Source: Paenibacillus_E sp052115445
GTDB lineage: Bacteria; Bacillota; Bacilli; Paenibacillales; NBRC-103111
NCBI RefSeq assembly: GCF_052115445.1
Contig: NZ_JBFRGR010000013.1
Location: 62,001-126,000 of the forward strand
Direction of reading: 5' to 3'
DNA length: 64,000 nucleotides
The position numbers and the translations under genes are program-made. This document shows, piece after piece, positions 8,839 through 17,855 of this stretch (positions within the stretch are counted from its first letter, which is position 1; each line of letters begins with the position of its first letter). The notes beneath the pieces were generated by a model. That model had not been told where the DNA came from. It worked only from the letters and a program-made list of their open reading frames with translations, and made no database searches.

Positions 8839-10593
8839 TTACAGAACGCTCGCTTGACCTGAGTAGATAACGCCTACTTCTGGGTAAATGGAAACTTCTG
8901 TACCGTCTTTAATTAGTTCTACTGCATTTTCCACACCTACGATGACTGGAATTCCAAGGCTAAGTGCAACGACTGCCGCGTGAGACGTGATGCCGCCCAC
9001 TTCGGTAATCAAGGCAGATGCTCTTTGAACAGCCGGCATGTACTCTTTATCTGTTGAAACTGTTACAAGCACAGCTCCGTCTACCATCTTCGCGTTAGCT
9101 TCTTCCGGTGTACGCGCCGTTACAACAGTACCTGTCGCCGTTTGCATTCCGATGCCTGTTCCTTTGGCAATCATCTCACCAACGTGATGAACCTTGATTA
9201 GGTTCGTCGTCCCAGAGCGGCCTACTGGCACGCCTGCTGTGATAACAACGATATCGCCAAGGGAAACGATACCTGTTTTGATGGAGCTCTCTACCGCTAG
9301 GTTGAATAGCTCATCCGTTGTTTTCGCTTCTACGCCCATCACAGGGATTACGCCCCAAACAAGGGATAAACGACGAATCACTTGCTCACTTGGTGTAACT
9401 GCAATAATCGGGGATTTCGGACGGTATTTGGATACCATACGTGCTGTATAGCCACTTTCTGTTGCCGTTAGAATCGCTTTCGCGCCTAACTCCAATGCAG
9501 AGTTCGCTACCGCTTGTGAGATCGCTTCTGTTACGGTTACTTGTTGCGCTTGCGCTTGACGAAGGAAAATTTCTTTATATTCCAAAGCCGCTTCTGCACG
9601 CTCAGCAATACGAGCCATCGTTTCAACGGATTCAACTGGATATTTCCCAGCAGCTGTCTCACCAGATAACATGACTGCATCTGTTCCGTCGAATACCGCA
9701 TTCGCTACGTCACTTGCTTCCGCACGTGTAGGACGCGGGTTACGTTGCATGGAATCTAGCATCATTGTAGCGGTGATAACCGGTTTACCAACGATGTTAC
9801 ATTTTTTGATCATTTGCTTTTGAACAACGGGCACGTCCTCAGCAGGAATTTCAACACCAAGATCTCCACGAGCAACCATCAAACCGTCGGAAACTTCAAG
9901 AATTTCGTCAAGGTTGTCAACGCCTTCTTGGTTTTCGATTTTGGAGATGATTTGGATATGCGAAGCGTTGTGACGCTCCAACAATTCACGAATTTCCATG
10001 ACATCACTTGCTTTACGAACAAAAGAAGCTGCGATGAAATCTACTCCTTGTTCGATACCGAACACGATATCATTCGCATCTTTTTCTGTGATACCTGGAA
10101 GGCTGATTTTCACGCCTGGTACGTTAACACCTTTTTTACTTTTGATCGTTCCGCCATTGACGATACGGCATTCGATCTCTGTTCCACGAATATCAACAAC
10201 CGTAAGACCGATCAAACCATCATCGATCAGAATCGTTGAGCCGACTTTAACGTCACGCGGCAGATCCGAATACGTAACTGAGATACGGTCTGTATCCCCT
10301 AGAATTTCTTCGGTTGTCAAAATAATATGCTTGTCCTGAACAAGCTCAATTGGCTCTTCTTTTAGCTTACCTGTACGAATTTCCGGTCCTTTGGTATCCA
10401 GCAAAATAGCAGCTATTTTACCAGTCTCGGCGGATGCAGCGCGAAGGTTGCGGATACGGGCACCATGCTCTTCAAAATCTCCGTGGGAGAAGTTTAGACG
10501 AGCTACGTTCATGCCCGCTTCTAGAAGCTTTTTGAGATTCTCTTGTGATTCGCTTGCTGGTCCAATCGTACAGACAATTTTCGTTTTACGCAT
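8839..10593 (-). CDS. pyk: Pyruvate kinase with C-terminal PEP-utiliser domain
   Basis: Makes pyruvate and ATP from phosphoenolpyruvate and ADP. The 584-aa form is the long Bacillus type: the barrel domain starts MRKTKIVCTIGPASES, the active site MVARGDLGVEIP lies near residue 245, and the K+/Mg2+ region SGETAAGKYP near 320. The extra C-terminal domain (about 480-584) carries GGITSHAAVVALSLGIP, the swivelling PEP-utiliser fold. It begins 8 bp inside accA, with an AGGAGG site in accA, so translation is probably coupled. In B. subtilis pfkA sits next to pyk; it is absent here. Confidence 0.97.
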   Translation of the reverse strand: MRKTKIVCTIGPASESQENLKKLLEAGMNVARLNFSHGDFEEHGARIRNLRAASAETGKIAAILLDTKGPEIRTGKLKEEPIELVQDKHIILTTEEILGDTDRISVTYSDLPRDVKVGSTILIDDGLIGLTVVDIRGTEIECRIVNGGTIKSKKGVNVPGVKISLPGITEKDANDIVFGIEQGVDFIAASFVRKASDVMEIRELLERHNASHIQIISKIENQEGVDNLDEILEVSDGLMVARGDLGVEIPAEDVPVVQKQMIKKCNIVGKPVITATMMLDSMQRNPRPTRAEASDVANAVFDGTDAVMLSGETAAGKYPVESVETMARIAERAEAALEYKEIFLRQAQAQQVTVTEAISQAVANSALELGAKAILTATESGYTARMVSKYRPKSPIIAVTPSEQVIRRLSLVWGVIPVMGVEAKTTDELFNLAVESSIKTGIVSLGDIVVITAGVPVGRSGTTNLIKVHHVGEMIAKGTGIGMQTATGTVVTARTPEEANAKMVDGAVLVTVSTDKEYMPAVQRASALITEVGGITSHAAVVALSLGIPVIVGVENAVELIKDGTEVSIYPEVGVIYSGQASVL

Positions 10594-11566
10594 GGTTACT
10601 GTTACCCTCCTGAGTGAATGTGAACCGACCGATATCTCTAAATTTCCGGTAACGGTCCTCGAGCAGCTCCTGTTCGTTCAAACTTAGCAGTTGCTGAAGC
10701 TGTTCCCAGATCGCTGATTTAATATGTTCGGCTTGTGTTGCTAAATCTCGGTGAGCGCCGCCCTTGGGCTCCGGTATGATCCCATCGATGACACCGAGTT
10801 CAAGGATGTGATCAGCCGTAATTTTCATAGCTTCTGCCGCGTGTAATGCTTTAGAAGCATCTTTATAAAGAATCGAAGCTGCGCCTTCGGGACTAATAAC
10901 CGAATAGATCGCGTTCTCCAACATTAACACCTTATTGCCTAAACCTAAGGCAAGAGCGCCGCCACTGCCGCCCTCTCCGATAACGATACAGATGATCGGC
11001 ACACGAAAAGAGGCCATTTCCAGTAGATTTCTGGCAATCGCTTCTCCTTGACCGCGTTCTTCCGCAGCATTCCCAGGGAACGCCCCTTTGGTATCAATAA
11101 ATGTCACAATAGGACGCTTAAACTTGTTAGCTTGACGCATCAAACGCAGCGCTTTACGGAACCCTTCCGGATGCGGACATCCGAAATTACGTGCGATATT
11201 GTCCTTCGTATCTTTCCCTTTTTGGTGACCAACAACCGTCACGGGTACTCCGTTCAGCTTTGCCAGTCCACCAACGATGGCTAGATCATCACCATATAAG
11301 CGGTCACCATGAAACTCGATGAAATCCGTAAAAATCGTGTTAATATAATCGATCGTCGTCGGTCTTTGCGGATGACGTGCTAATTGCATTTTCTCCGCAG
11401 ACGTCATCGTTGTATACAGTTCATCTTCTAGTTGCGCATATCTTTCTTCCAAACGACGAATTTCCTCTGAAAAGTCGATTTGCTTCTCTGCCCCAAATTT
11501 ACGCAGCTCTGCAATTTTGCTTTTTAGTTCCGCTAGTGGCTGTTCAAACGGCATTTCACCCGCCAT
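10586..11566 (-). CDS. accA: Acetyl-CoA carboxylase carboxyltransferase subunit alpha
   Basis: Forms with AccD the carboxyltransferase that moves CO2 from biotin to acetyl-CoA, giving malonyl-CoA for fatty acid synthesis. The 326-aa protein has the AccA N-terminal coiled helix (residues 10-60), ARHPQRPTTIDYI near 65, and the crotonase-fold core with ICIVIGEGGSGGALALG near 195. The 5' end overlaps accD by 11 bp and the 3' end overlaps pyk by 8 bp, so the three genes form one coupled unit. Confidence 0.97.
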   Translation of the reverse strand: MAGEMPFEQPLAELKSKIAELRKFGAEKQIDFSEEIRRLEERYAQLEDELYTTMTSAEKMQLARHPQRPTTIDYINTIFTDFIEFHGDRLYGDDLAIVGGLAKLNGVPVTVVGHQKGKDTKDNIARNFGCPHPEGFRKALRLMRQANKFKRPIVTFIDTKGAFPGNAAEERGQGEAIARNLLEMASFRVPIICIVIGEGGSGGALALGLGNKVLMLENAIYSVISPEGAASILYKDASKALHAAEAMKITADHILELGVIDGIIPEPKGGAHRDLATQAEHIKSAIWEQLQQLLSLNEQELLEDRYRKFRDIGRFTFTQEGNSNHA

Positions 11567-12422
11567 AAGTCGCCTCCTCCTTCGTTCCGTGCATGTCGAG
11601 CAGCTTAATTAACGTCGGTCTCATATCCTTGCGGCAGACGACCTTGTCGAGCTGACCGTGCTCGAGATTGAATTCAGATGTTTGGAAATTATCTGGAAGC
11701 TTTTGCTTAATCGTTTGCTCGATAACACGACGGCCCGTAAAACCAAACGAAGCAGCCGGCTCTGCAATAATAATATCGCCAAGCATCGCAAAGCTCGCCG
11801 AAACCCCGCCGAACGTCGGATCTGTAATAATAGATATGAATAATCCGCCATCCTCACTGAGTCTGGACAATGCTGCACTCGTCTTGGCCATTTGCATAAG
11901 GCTAAGAATACTTTCTTGCATACGTGCGCCACCAGATGTGGAATAAATGAGAATCGGAAGCTTTTTCTCAATCGCAATTTCGACGGCTCTCGTCATTTTC
12001 TCACCGACAACGGAACCTAGCGAGCCTCCCATAAAATCGAAGCTCATCGCAGCAACGATAACCGGATATCCGCCAATTGTTCCTTGACCCGTCATAATCG
12101 CATCTTGAAGTTTCGTTGCGTTCTTGGCTTTGTCCAATTTCTCGACATAATCAGGAAACTGCAAGGGATCTTCGGAGATCATATCCGCATCAAATTCTAC
12201 AAATTGACCTTCATCAAGCGTAAGTTGGATTCGTTCGGATGCACTTAAACGATAATGATAACCGCAAGACGTACACACTTTTAGATTCTTCTCAAGCTCT
12301 TTGCTTGTTTGAATCGTGCCACACTTCGGACATTTATTCATTAAACCCTCAGGAATATCCCTTTTCGTTCTCTCGGAAGGAATCGTTGCATATTTTCGCT
12401 TTTGAAATAAATCCTTTAGCAC
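11556..12422 (-). CDS. accD: Acetyl-CoA carboxylase carboxyltransferase subunit beta
   Basis: Partner of AccA. The 288-aa protein has the N-terminal C4 zinc ribbon CPKCGTIQ ... VCTSCGYH (residues 30-55) typical of AccD. The crotonase-like core follows with FMGGSLGSVVGEK near 130 and STSGGARMQE near 160. Translation starts at GTG; an overlapping ATG two bases upstream is out of frame. The ribosome site is AGAGGTGG. It is the first gene of accD-accA-pyk. Confidence 0.97.
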   Translation of the reverse strand: MLKDLFQKRKYATIPSERTKRDIPEGLMNKCPKCGTIQTSKELEKNLKVCTSCGYHYRLSASERIQLTLDEGQFVEFDADMISEDPLQFPDYVEKLDKAKNATKLQDAIMTGQGTIGGYPVIVAAMSFDFMGGSLGSVVGEKMTRAVEIAIEKKLPILIYSTSGGARMQESILSLMQMAKTSAALSRLSEDGGLFISIITDPTFGGVSASFAMLGDIIIAEPAASFGFTGRRVIEQTIKQKLPDNFQTSEFNLEHGQLDKVVCRKDMRPTLIKLLDMHGTKEEATYGG

Positions 12423-12488
12423 ATTTCCACCTCTACTTGGCTATGATCTATATTCCCTGACAAGCCACGTTTCTTAGTTCTACTTTAA

Positions 12489-12677
12489 CTATCTATGTAA
12501 AATAGAATTGAGCACTTCTTGTACTTCTTCCAGCTCCCCTTCGGGAACAACAATTTCAAACTGATTTTTGGATAAAGAGATGCCTCGTACCTGAACTAGA
12601 AAACCTTCTTCCGTCAGTCTCTGTTTAATCCGCTCTGCAATTTTCGCAGTAGGAGCTATATAGATCACCGTCCACAT
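12489..12677 (-). CDS. Small conserved-looking cytosolic protein, 62 aa
   Basis: I do not recognise a named family with confidence. The protein begins MWTVIYIAPTAKIAERI and has an alternating strand/helix pattern with an acidic C-terminal helix (EGELEEVQEVL), which could form a small ferredoxin-like fold. The ATG at 12677 follows AGGAGG at 7 bp, so the gene is very likely real. It lies 66 bp upstream of accD on the same strand and may be co-transcribed. It has no membrane segment or signal peptide. Confidence 0.7.
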   Translation of the reverse strand: MWTVIYIAPTAKIAERIKQRLTEEGFLVQVRGISLSKNQFEIVVPEGELEEVQEVLNSILHR

Positions 12678-12814
12678 GAATAAACCTCCTATGACGTGCA
12701 ACTACAACCACTAAGGCAAGTAAGCAATGACGATAATACATGCATAGGAACACACAATGCAATAATGATAGCATAATTCCACTTTTGCCCGCAACAGAGC
12801 ACATCATGGAAACG

Positions 12815-12870
12815 AAAATAAACGACTACAACAGTCCGCTTTGGACGTGAGCGTTTATCTAGAAATATAT
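12815..12870. repeat. Dispersed hairpin repeat, copy 1
   Basis: Outer arms ATAAACG / CGTTTAT (12818-12824 and 12852-12858) and inner arms AGTCC / GGAC flank a short loop, followed by an A/T-rich tail. A closely similar element with the same order of arms lies at 35031-35088. It sits in the 254-bp gap between the PgpA-like gene and the small gene upstream of accD. Confidence 0.6.
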
Positions 12871-12931
12871 CAGATTTATCGCGAGAAACCTATCATTTCT
12901 AAATGTAAAATAAAGCCTGAACTATTATGGC

Positions 12932-13432
12932 TTAGTCCAGACGGTGTTTAGAGCTATAATCAGGCGCATGCTCATTTTGGTGCGCGATTCTGGCTGAGGC
13001 TGCTGCCGCTAATCCACAAACTAAATCATCTAGAAACACATGTACAGCGCTGCGATCATCGTTTAAAGCGCGAATAATTCCTATTTTTTCCTTATCCAAA
13101 TAGCCAAAGCTGGTTAAACCAATCATTCCATAAACATGAACAATCCCAAGAGCTAACGTCTCGTCTACCCCATAGAGAGGTTCATCCACTTCAAGAATCG
13201 ATTGCAGCGGCTCTGGCAGCATTTTCTTCTCGGCTAATTCATCCAGTGCAATCCCTGTATAGAGGGTGTATTGCACTTCACGCTTGGAAAGTACTGCCAT
13301 AACACTGTCTACACATTCTTGGGTCGTGAGTTGATCATTATACGGCTTCTGCAGCTTGTATACAATTTCTGAGACTTGATCCACGGACACGCCGCGTTTC
13401 TGGAGTAGCTGGATCATGTGTTGGTCGGTCAT
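12932..13432 (-). CDS. Phosphatidylglycerophosphatase A-like protein, YutG type
   Basis: A 166-aa protein of the PgpA-like family: moderately hydrophobic helices, the central GIVHVYGMIGLTSFGYLDK segment and the acidic motif VHVFLDDLVCGLAAA near the C-terminus. In E. coli PgpA dephosphorylates phosphatidylglycerophosphate; the Firmicute YutG branch is assigned only by similarity and is more soluble-looking. The start at 13432 follows AGGAGGA. It appears to be a single-gene unit. Confidence 0.75.
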   Translation of the reverse strand: MTDQHMIQLLQKRGVSVDQVSEIVYKLQKPYNDQLTTQECVDSVMAVLSKREVQYTLYTGIALDELAEKKMLPEPLQSILEVDEPLYGVDETLALGIVHVYGMIGLTSFGYLDKEKIGIIRALNDDRSAVHVFLDDLVCGLAAAASARIAHQNEHAPDYSSKHRLD

Positions 13433-13611
13433 AAATCCTCCTCCTAGCAATGGGATGCTGATATGAATAAGAAAAGCCGGGTTCCTATTCATATGCGGAG
13501 GAAGCTATATTTACCACAAGAACCAGAATAGAATAACAACGATTTACCTTTTCTTAATTGCTCAGTAAAAACGTTCCAAGCACCTGAAAATTTATATTAC
13601 TGTCGTTTCTG

Positions 13612-13750
13612 GAGATGAATTAGTCAATAAAACCGACTAACTCAGGCACTTCCAGTGCTACGTGAGATGAATTAGTCGATTAAACCAACTAATTCAGCCA
13701 CTCCCAGTGCTTGGGGAGATGAATTAGTCGATGAAACCGACTAACTCAGG
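13612..13750. repeat. 52-bp direct repeat, two full copies and one partial
   Basis: Units begin with GAGATGAATTAGTC at 13612, 13664 and 13716, an exact 52-bp period. Each contains a GAATTAGT ... ACTAAYTC inverted pair of about 10 bp, so each unit could fold into a hairpin. The units abut, with no unique spacers. The 364-bp gene-free interval 13433-13796 holds nothing else that I can see. Confidence 0.85.
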
Positions 13751-13796
13751 TTTAAAAATTTACTGATGCGGGTTCACTGAATGTTTACAAATTTTC

Positions 13797-16700
13797 TCAT
13801 TTCACTCGGACGGAATCTTTGCCCATAATCGTCTCGATCATGCGCGTAAGATCCTTGTTCGGATCGACTCTGTACTGGTCACTCAAGGCCAAGAGCTTGT
13901 TGCTGCTTTCATAGAAAAGCGCAACCGCAAGCTGGCCCTTATGCAGCTTCAGCAGCGCCTTCAGCTGCAAGAGCTTATCCGGCTGCTCGCAGTCAGCCGT
14001 GATCTTGACGAACACGCGCTGCGGCTTCGCCTCAGCCGCAGCGACTGGCTCTGGGCGGCCCGCTGCCGGGGCCGCCTGCGGTGCTGGAGCGGCGCTGCGC
14101 GCGCCGCTCTGTGGGGCAGCCGGGCGCGGTGCACGATCCCTGACGTCGTCAGGGGATCGTCTGCCCCCAGGCTGCCGGCGAAGCCGCTGGACGGCCTCCG
14201 GGTCGTCCAGTGCGGCCAGCTGCTCCGCGAGCAGCTTGGGCGGGTCCTCGTCCTGAAGCTGCAGCTTCGCCCGGACGAGGACGAGTCTGCCCTTCTGCAC
14301 GAGCGGAGCCGACTTCTTCCAGGTCTCGGGGAACAAGACCACCTCGACCTTATCAATGCGATCCTCCAGCTCCATGAACGCCATCGGGTCACCTTTTTTG
14401 GTGACGATCGTCTTGTTCGAGAGGATCATTCCGGCAACTAGGACATCGCTGTTATCTGGAAGCTCTGCTAATTGATGCAGCATCACAGCATCCAACTCTG
14501 CCAGCTGTTCCGCATAGGCATCCAGAGGATGACCAGAGATGTACATGCCGAGCAGCTCTTTCTCGAGCTCAAGCTGCTTGGATTGTGGCATTGGAGGGAT
14601 ATTCGGCACTTCCACCTCCCAGTTCGGTTCTTCAACGAATCCGAACAAGTGAAGCTGCAGGTCATCCCGTTCCTTGCGCCATTTCGTAGCGGAAGCGATG
14701 GTTTCATCGAGAATCGCGAGATGCTGGGCGCGGTGACCACCAAGCGAATCGAAGGCTCCGCCTTGAATAAGCGATTCAACGACTCTTTTATTAACTACGC
14801 GAAGGTCCACCCGTCGGCAGAAATCGAGCAAGCTCTCAAAAGGTGCTTTCTTTCTCTCGCTAAGAATAGCATCGATCGCTTGTGTTCCGACATTTTTGAT
14901 GGCGGCCAAACCAAAACGGATAGCTCCAGCTTTCGAATCGGGCGTAAACACCGTTCCGCTGCCATTCACATCTGGAGGCAGGACCGCTAACTTCACTCGT
15001 CTACATTCGTCAACATACTCTGCAACTTTGCGATGATTCCCCATAACTGCGGTTAGCATCGATGCCATGAAGTAGATCGGATAATGCGCTTTAAGATAAG
15101 CCGTCTGGAAGGCAAGGACGCCATAGGCTGTTGCATGCGCACGCGGAAACCCGTAATCGGCAAAACGCACGATCATATCATACACATGGTTCGCCTCATC
15201 TGCGTTAAAACCTTGACGTAAACTTCCCGACACGAAATGTGTACGCTCTTCATCGAGGACTTCCCGCTTCTTTTTGGAAACAGCTCTACGCAGTAGATCC
15301 GCTTCTCCTAAGCTGAAGCCTGCCATGGACGAGGCAATTTGCATGATTTGCTCTTGATAAACGATGATGCCGTAAGTGTCCCGTAGAATGGGCTCAAGCG
15401 TTGGATGCGGATAAACAACCTCCACCTGTCCGTGCTTACCGGCTATATATTTCGGAATAAACTCCATCGGACCTGGACGATACAAGGCTAAGACGGAAAT
15501 AATATCTTCAAATTCAGATGGCTTCAAGTCCTTGAGGACCTTGCGACAGCCGGTTGACTCCAATTGGAATACGCCGGTTGTTTCCCCTCTGCTAAGCATC
15601 TCATAAGTGATATCATCCGAATCCATATTCAGGAGATCGAAATTAATCTGAACCTCTTCCATTTGGGAAAGCCAATCGACTGTTCTTTCAATTATGGAAA
15701 GTGTCCGCAGACCTAAGAAATCCATCTTGAGAAGTCCAATCGCCTCTAAGTGCTCCATCGTATATTGCGTGAGTGCCGTCTGTGTCGTTCCTTCTTGTAA
15801 AGGCACGTAATGCGTCAGTGGCTCTCGCGAAATGACGACACCAGCAGCATGCGTTGAAGCATGGCGCGGCATCCCCTCAACTCGCATAGCCATCTCTAGC
15901 AGTTCTGCGGTCTTCGGTTGTCTGGCCACCATCCCTTTCAAATCTGAGCTAACCTGAAGTGCTTCCTTCAAAGTCATCCCAAGCTGATTCGGAATTGCTT
16001 TAGCTGCCCGATCCACATCCCCGTAAGGCACATTAAGGACACGCCCTACATCTCGTACTGCAGCCTTCGCCGCCATCGTTCCGAAGGTAATAATTTGGGC
16101 AACATGTTCATGACCATATTTGTCAACAACATAATCAATAACTTCATCCCGTCGTTCATCACTAAAATCAATATCGATATCCGGCATCGTTATCCGTTCC
16201 GGGTTCAAGAAACGTTCAAATAGCAGCTTATATTGCAACGGATCGACATTCGTAATGCGCAGCACATACGCTACTAAGCTTCCCGCGGAGGATCCCCGCC
16301 CTGGCCCTGTCATGATCCTTTTCTCATGTGCGAATCGAATAAAGTCCCACACAATTAAGAAATAATCCGAGAAGCCCATGTTCGCTATGACACCAAGCTC
16401 GTAAGAGAGTCGTTCCTCGGCTTGATGTCTCATGGGATGGCCTGCATCATGCCACTCTGGCTTGTTGCCGTAACGCTGCTCTAATCCTTGTCTGCACAGC
16501 TCTTCCAAATAAGCCCCNGCCGTTAAATGCTCAGGGATCGGACGGAAGCTTGGCAAAATCGACTTGCCGAACGTCAATTCTAATTCACAGCGTGAAGCTA
16601 CTACAGCTGTATTCGATAGCGCTTCTGGCACATGGACGAATAAGCGTCGCATTTCCTCTTCACTTTTCAAATACATCTGACTCGTTCCCATCTTGAGCCG

Positions 16701-17399
16701 ATCCGTGTCCTCTACCGTTTTGCCAGTGCCTATACAAATAAGAATATCCTGCATCACATGATCGGGCTCTGTTACATAATGCACATCATTCGTTGCGATT
16801 AAAGGAATCCCGGTTTCTTTGCTCAATTCAATCATGGAAACCATCACTTTTTTCTGCTCAATCATGCCGTGATCTTGAATTTCCAGAAGGAAATCGTCAC
16901 CGAAAATGTCACGATAACGCTCTGCTGCTCGTCGGGCCTCGTCGTATCGGTTATGCAGCAAATGCTGGGAAACCTCACTCCCTAAGCAAGAACTGAGGCA
17001 AATTAAACCTTCCGAGTGCTGGGATAAATGCTCTAAATCAATACGCGGTTTATAGTGAAAGCCCTGTAGATGTGCAATCGACGTGAGCTTCATTAGGTTC
17101 TGATAACCTTTGAAATTTTTGGCAAGCAAAATAAGGTGATATATCGGCTGTTCCTGCCGAGTCCCTTTTTCACGAATGGAACTCGAAGTGAAGTAAACCT
17201 CACAGCCAATAATTGGTTTGATGCCCCGCTGTTTGCAAGCTTTGTAGAAAGCAATCGCCCCGTACATGACACCATGATCTGTCAGTGCCAAAGAAGTCAT
17301 GCCGAGATTCGCCGCTTGTGCAACAAGCTCGTCCATCCGTGCCGCACCATCTAATAAGCTATATTCACTATGCACATGCAGATGTACAAACGAACTCAT
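13797..17399 (-). CDS. dnaE: DNA polymerase III subunit alpha (DnaE)
   Basis: The second replicative polymerase of Firmicutes, working with PolC at the fork. The 1200-aa protein starts with the PHP domain (HLHVHSEYSLLDGA), has GPGRGSSAGSLVAYVL near residue 365 and the catalytic Asp motif PDIDIDFSDERRDEV near 404. The helix-hairpin and OB-fold regions follow. The frame extends to 17522, but the ATG at 17399 has a GGGGGG site and gives the standard MSSFVHLHVHS start. Residues about 1060-1125 form an Ala/Pro/Arg-rich linker encoded by unusually GC-rich DNA (about 14000-14250). An N at 16518 is silent (GCN, Ala). Confidence 0.96.
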   Translation of the reverse strand: MSSFVHLHVHSEYSLLDGAARMDELVAQAANLGMTSLALTDHGVMYGAIAFYKACKQRGIKPIIGCEVYFTSSSIREKGTRQEQPIYHLILLAKNFKGYQNLMKLTSIAHLQGFHYKPRIDLEHLSQHSEGLICLSSCLGSEVSQHLLHNRYDEARRAAERYRDIFGDDFLLEIQDHGMIEQKKVMVSMIELSKETGIPLIATNDVHYVTEPDHVMQDILICIGTGKTVEDTDRLKMGTSQMYLKSEEEMRRLFVHVPEALSNTAVVASRCELELTFGKSILPSFRPIPEHLTXGAYLEELCRQGLEQRYGNKPEWHDAGHPMRHQAEERLSYELGVIANMGFSDYFLIVWDFIRFAHEKRIMTGPGRGSSAGSLVAYVLRITNVDPLQYKLLFERFLNPERITMPDIDIDFSDERRDEVIDYVVDKYGHEHVAQIITFGTMAAKAAVRDVGRVLNVPYGDVDRAAKAIPNQLGMTLKEALQVSSDLKGMVARQPKTAELLEMAMRVEGMPRHASTHAAGVVISREPLTHYVPLQEGTTQTALTQYTMEHLEAIGLLKMDFLGLRTLSIIERTVDWLSQMEEVQINFDLLNMDSDDITYEMLSRGETTGVFQLESTGCRKVLKDLKPSEFEDIISVLALYRPGPMEFIPKYIAGKHGQVEVVYPHPTLEPILRDTYGIIVYQEQIMQIASSMAGFSLGEADLLRRAVSKKKREVLDEERTHFVSGSLRQGFNADEANHVYDMIVRFADYGFPRAHATAYGVLAFQTAYLKAHYPIYFMASMLTAVMGNHRKVAEYVDECRRVKLAVLPPDVNGSGTVFTPDSKAGAIRFGLAAIKNVGTQAIDAILSERKKAPFESLLDFCRRVDLRVVNKRVVESLIQGGAFDSLGGHRAQHLAILDETIASATKWRKERDDLQLHLFGFVEEPNWEVEVPNIPPMPQSKQLELEKELLGMYISGHPLDAYAEQLAELDAVMLHQLAELPDNSDVLVAGMILSNKTIVTKKGDPMAFMELEDRIDKVEVVLFPETWKKSAPLVQKGRLVLVRAKLQLQDEDPPKLLAEQLAALDDPEAVQRLRRQPGGRRSPDDVRDRAPRPAAPQSGARSAAPAPQAAPAAGRPEPVAAAEAKPQRVFVKITADCEQPDKLLQLKALLKLHKGQLAVALFYESSNKLLALSDQYRVDPNKDLTRMIETIMGKDSVRVK

Positions 17400-17443
17400 C
17401 CGCTGGTTCCCCCCTTCTTCTTGATTTATTTCCATGCATTTTA

Positions 17444-17473
17444 TCATATTAGAGCCAGCCAGTCCCATACAGT
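17444..17473 (+). promoter_or_regulatory. SigE-type sporulation promoter of ytrHI
   Basis: TCATATT (17444-17450) and CATACAGT (17466-17473) are 15 bp apart, 50 bp before ytrH. They match the mother-cell SigE pattern (KMATATT and CATACAnT) at essentially every conserved base. B. subtilis ytrHI is known to be SigE-controlled. Confidence 0.75.
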
Positions 17474-17522
17474 AGTAAAGAGAGATTGTCCTCCAATTCA
17501 GTAGAAAGGAAGCGATTGGCAC

Positions 17523-17855
17523 ATGGCTGGCTTTTGGGCAAGTATTATCATGTATTTCTGTATTGCGTTTGGAGTCGTATTCGGAGGCAGTATGCTAAGC
17601 GGGATCGCAGCCGTATTAACCTTGCAATCTCCAACGGAGAAAATGCTGACGATTTCGGAAAATATCAAAATTTGGGCGATGGTCGCTGCGGTAGGCGGTA
17701 CTATCGATCCAATCCGTTACATTGAAAGTCATGTAGCCATCGGCCATCTCAATCCGGCAATCAAGCAGATTGTCTATATCGTCGTTGCTTTTACAGGAGC
17801 ACAATTCGGAACGGCGTTGATTCAAATGATCTGCAAAGGTGGACATCAGCCTTGA
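17523..17855 (+). CDS. ytrH: Sporulation membrane protein YtrH
   Basis: A 110-aa protein with an N-terminal membrane span (WASIIMYFCIAFGVVFGG), a central amphipathic region (KIWAMVAAVGGTIDPIR) and a C-terminal span. Length and pattern match YtrH, needed for efficient sporulation in B. subtilis. The start has an AAAGGAAG site. It is divergent from dnaE and overlaps ytrI by 4 bp, the same arrangement as in Bacillus. Confidence 0.88.
   Translation: MAGFWASIIMYFCIAFGVVFGGSMLSGIAAVLTLQSPTEKMLTISENIKIWAMVAAVGGTIDPIRYIESHVAIGHLNPAIKQIVYIVVAFTGAQFGTALIQMICKGGHQP

Noticed and set aside
13612..13750. Possible CRISPR array
   Set aside because: Repeats of 52 bp abut without unique spacers, number only about three, and no cas genes are near.
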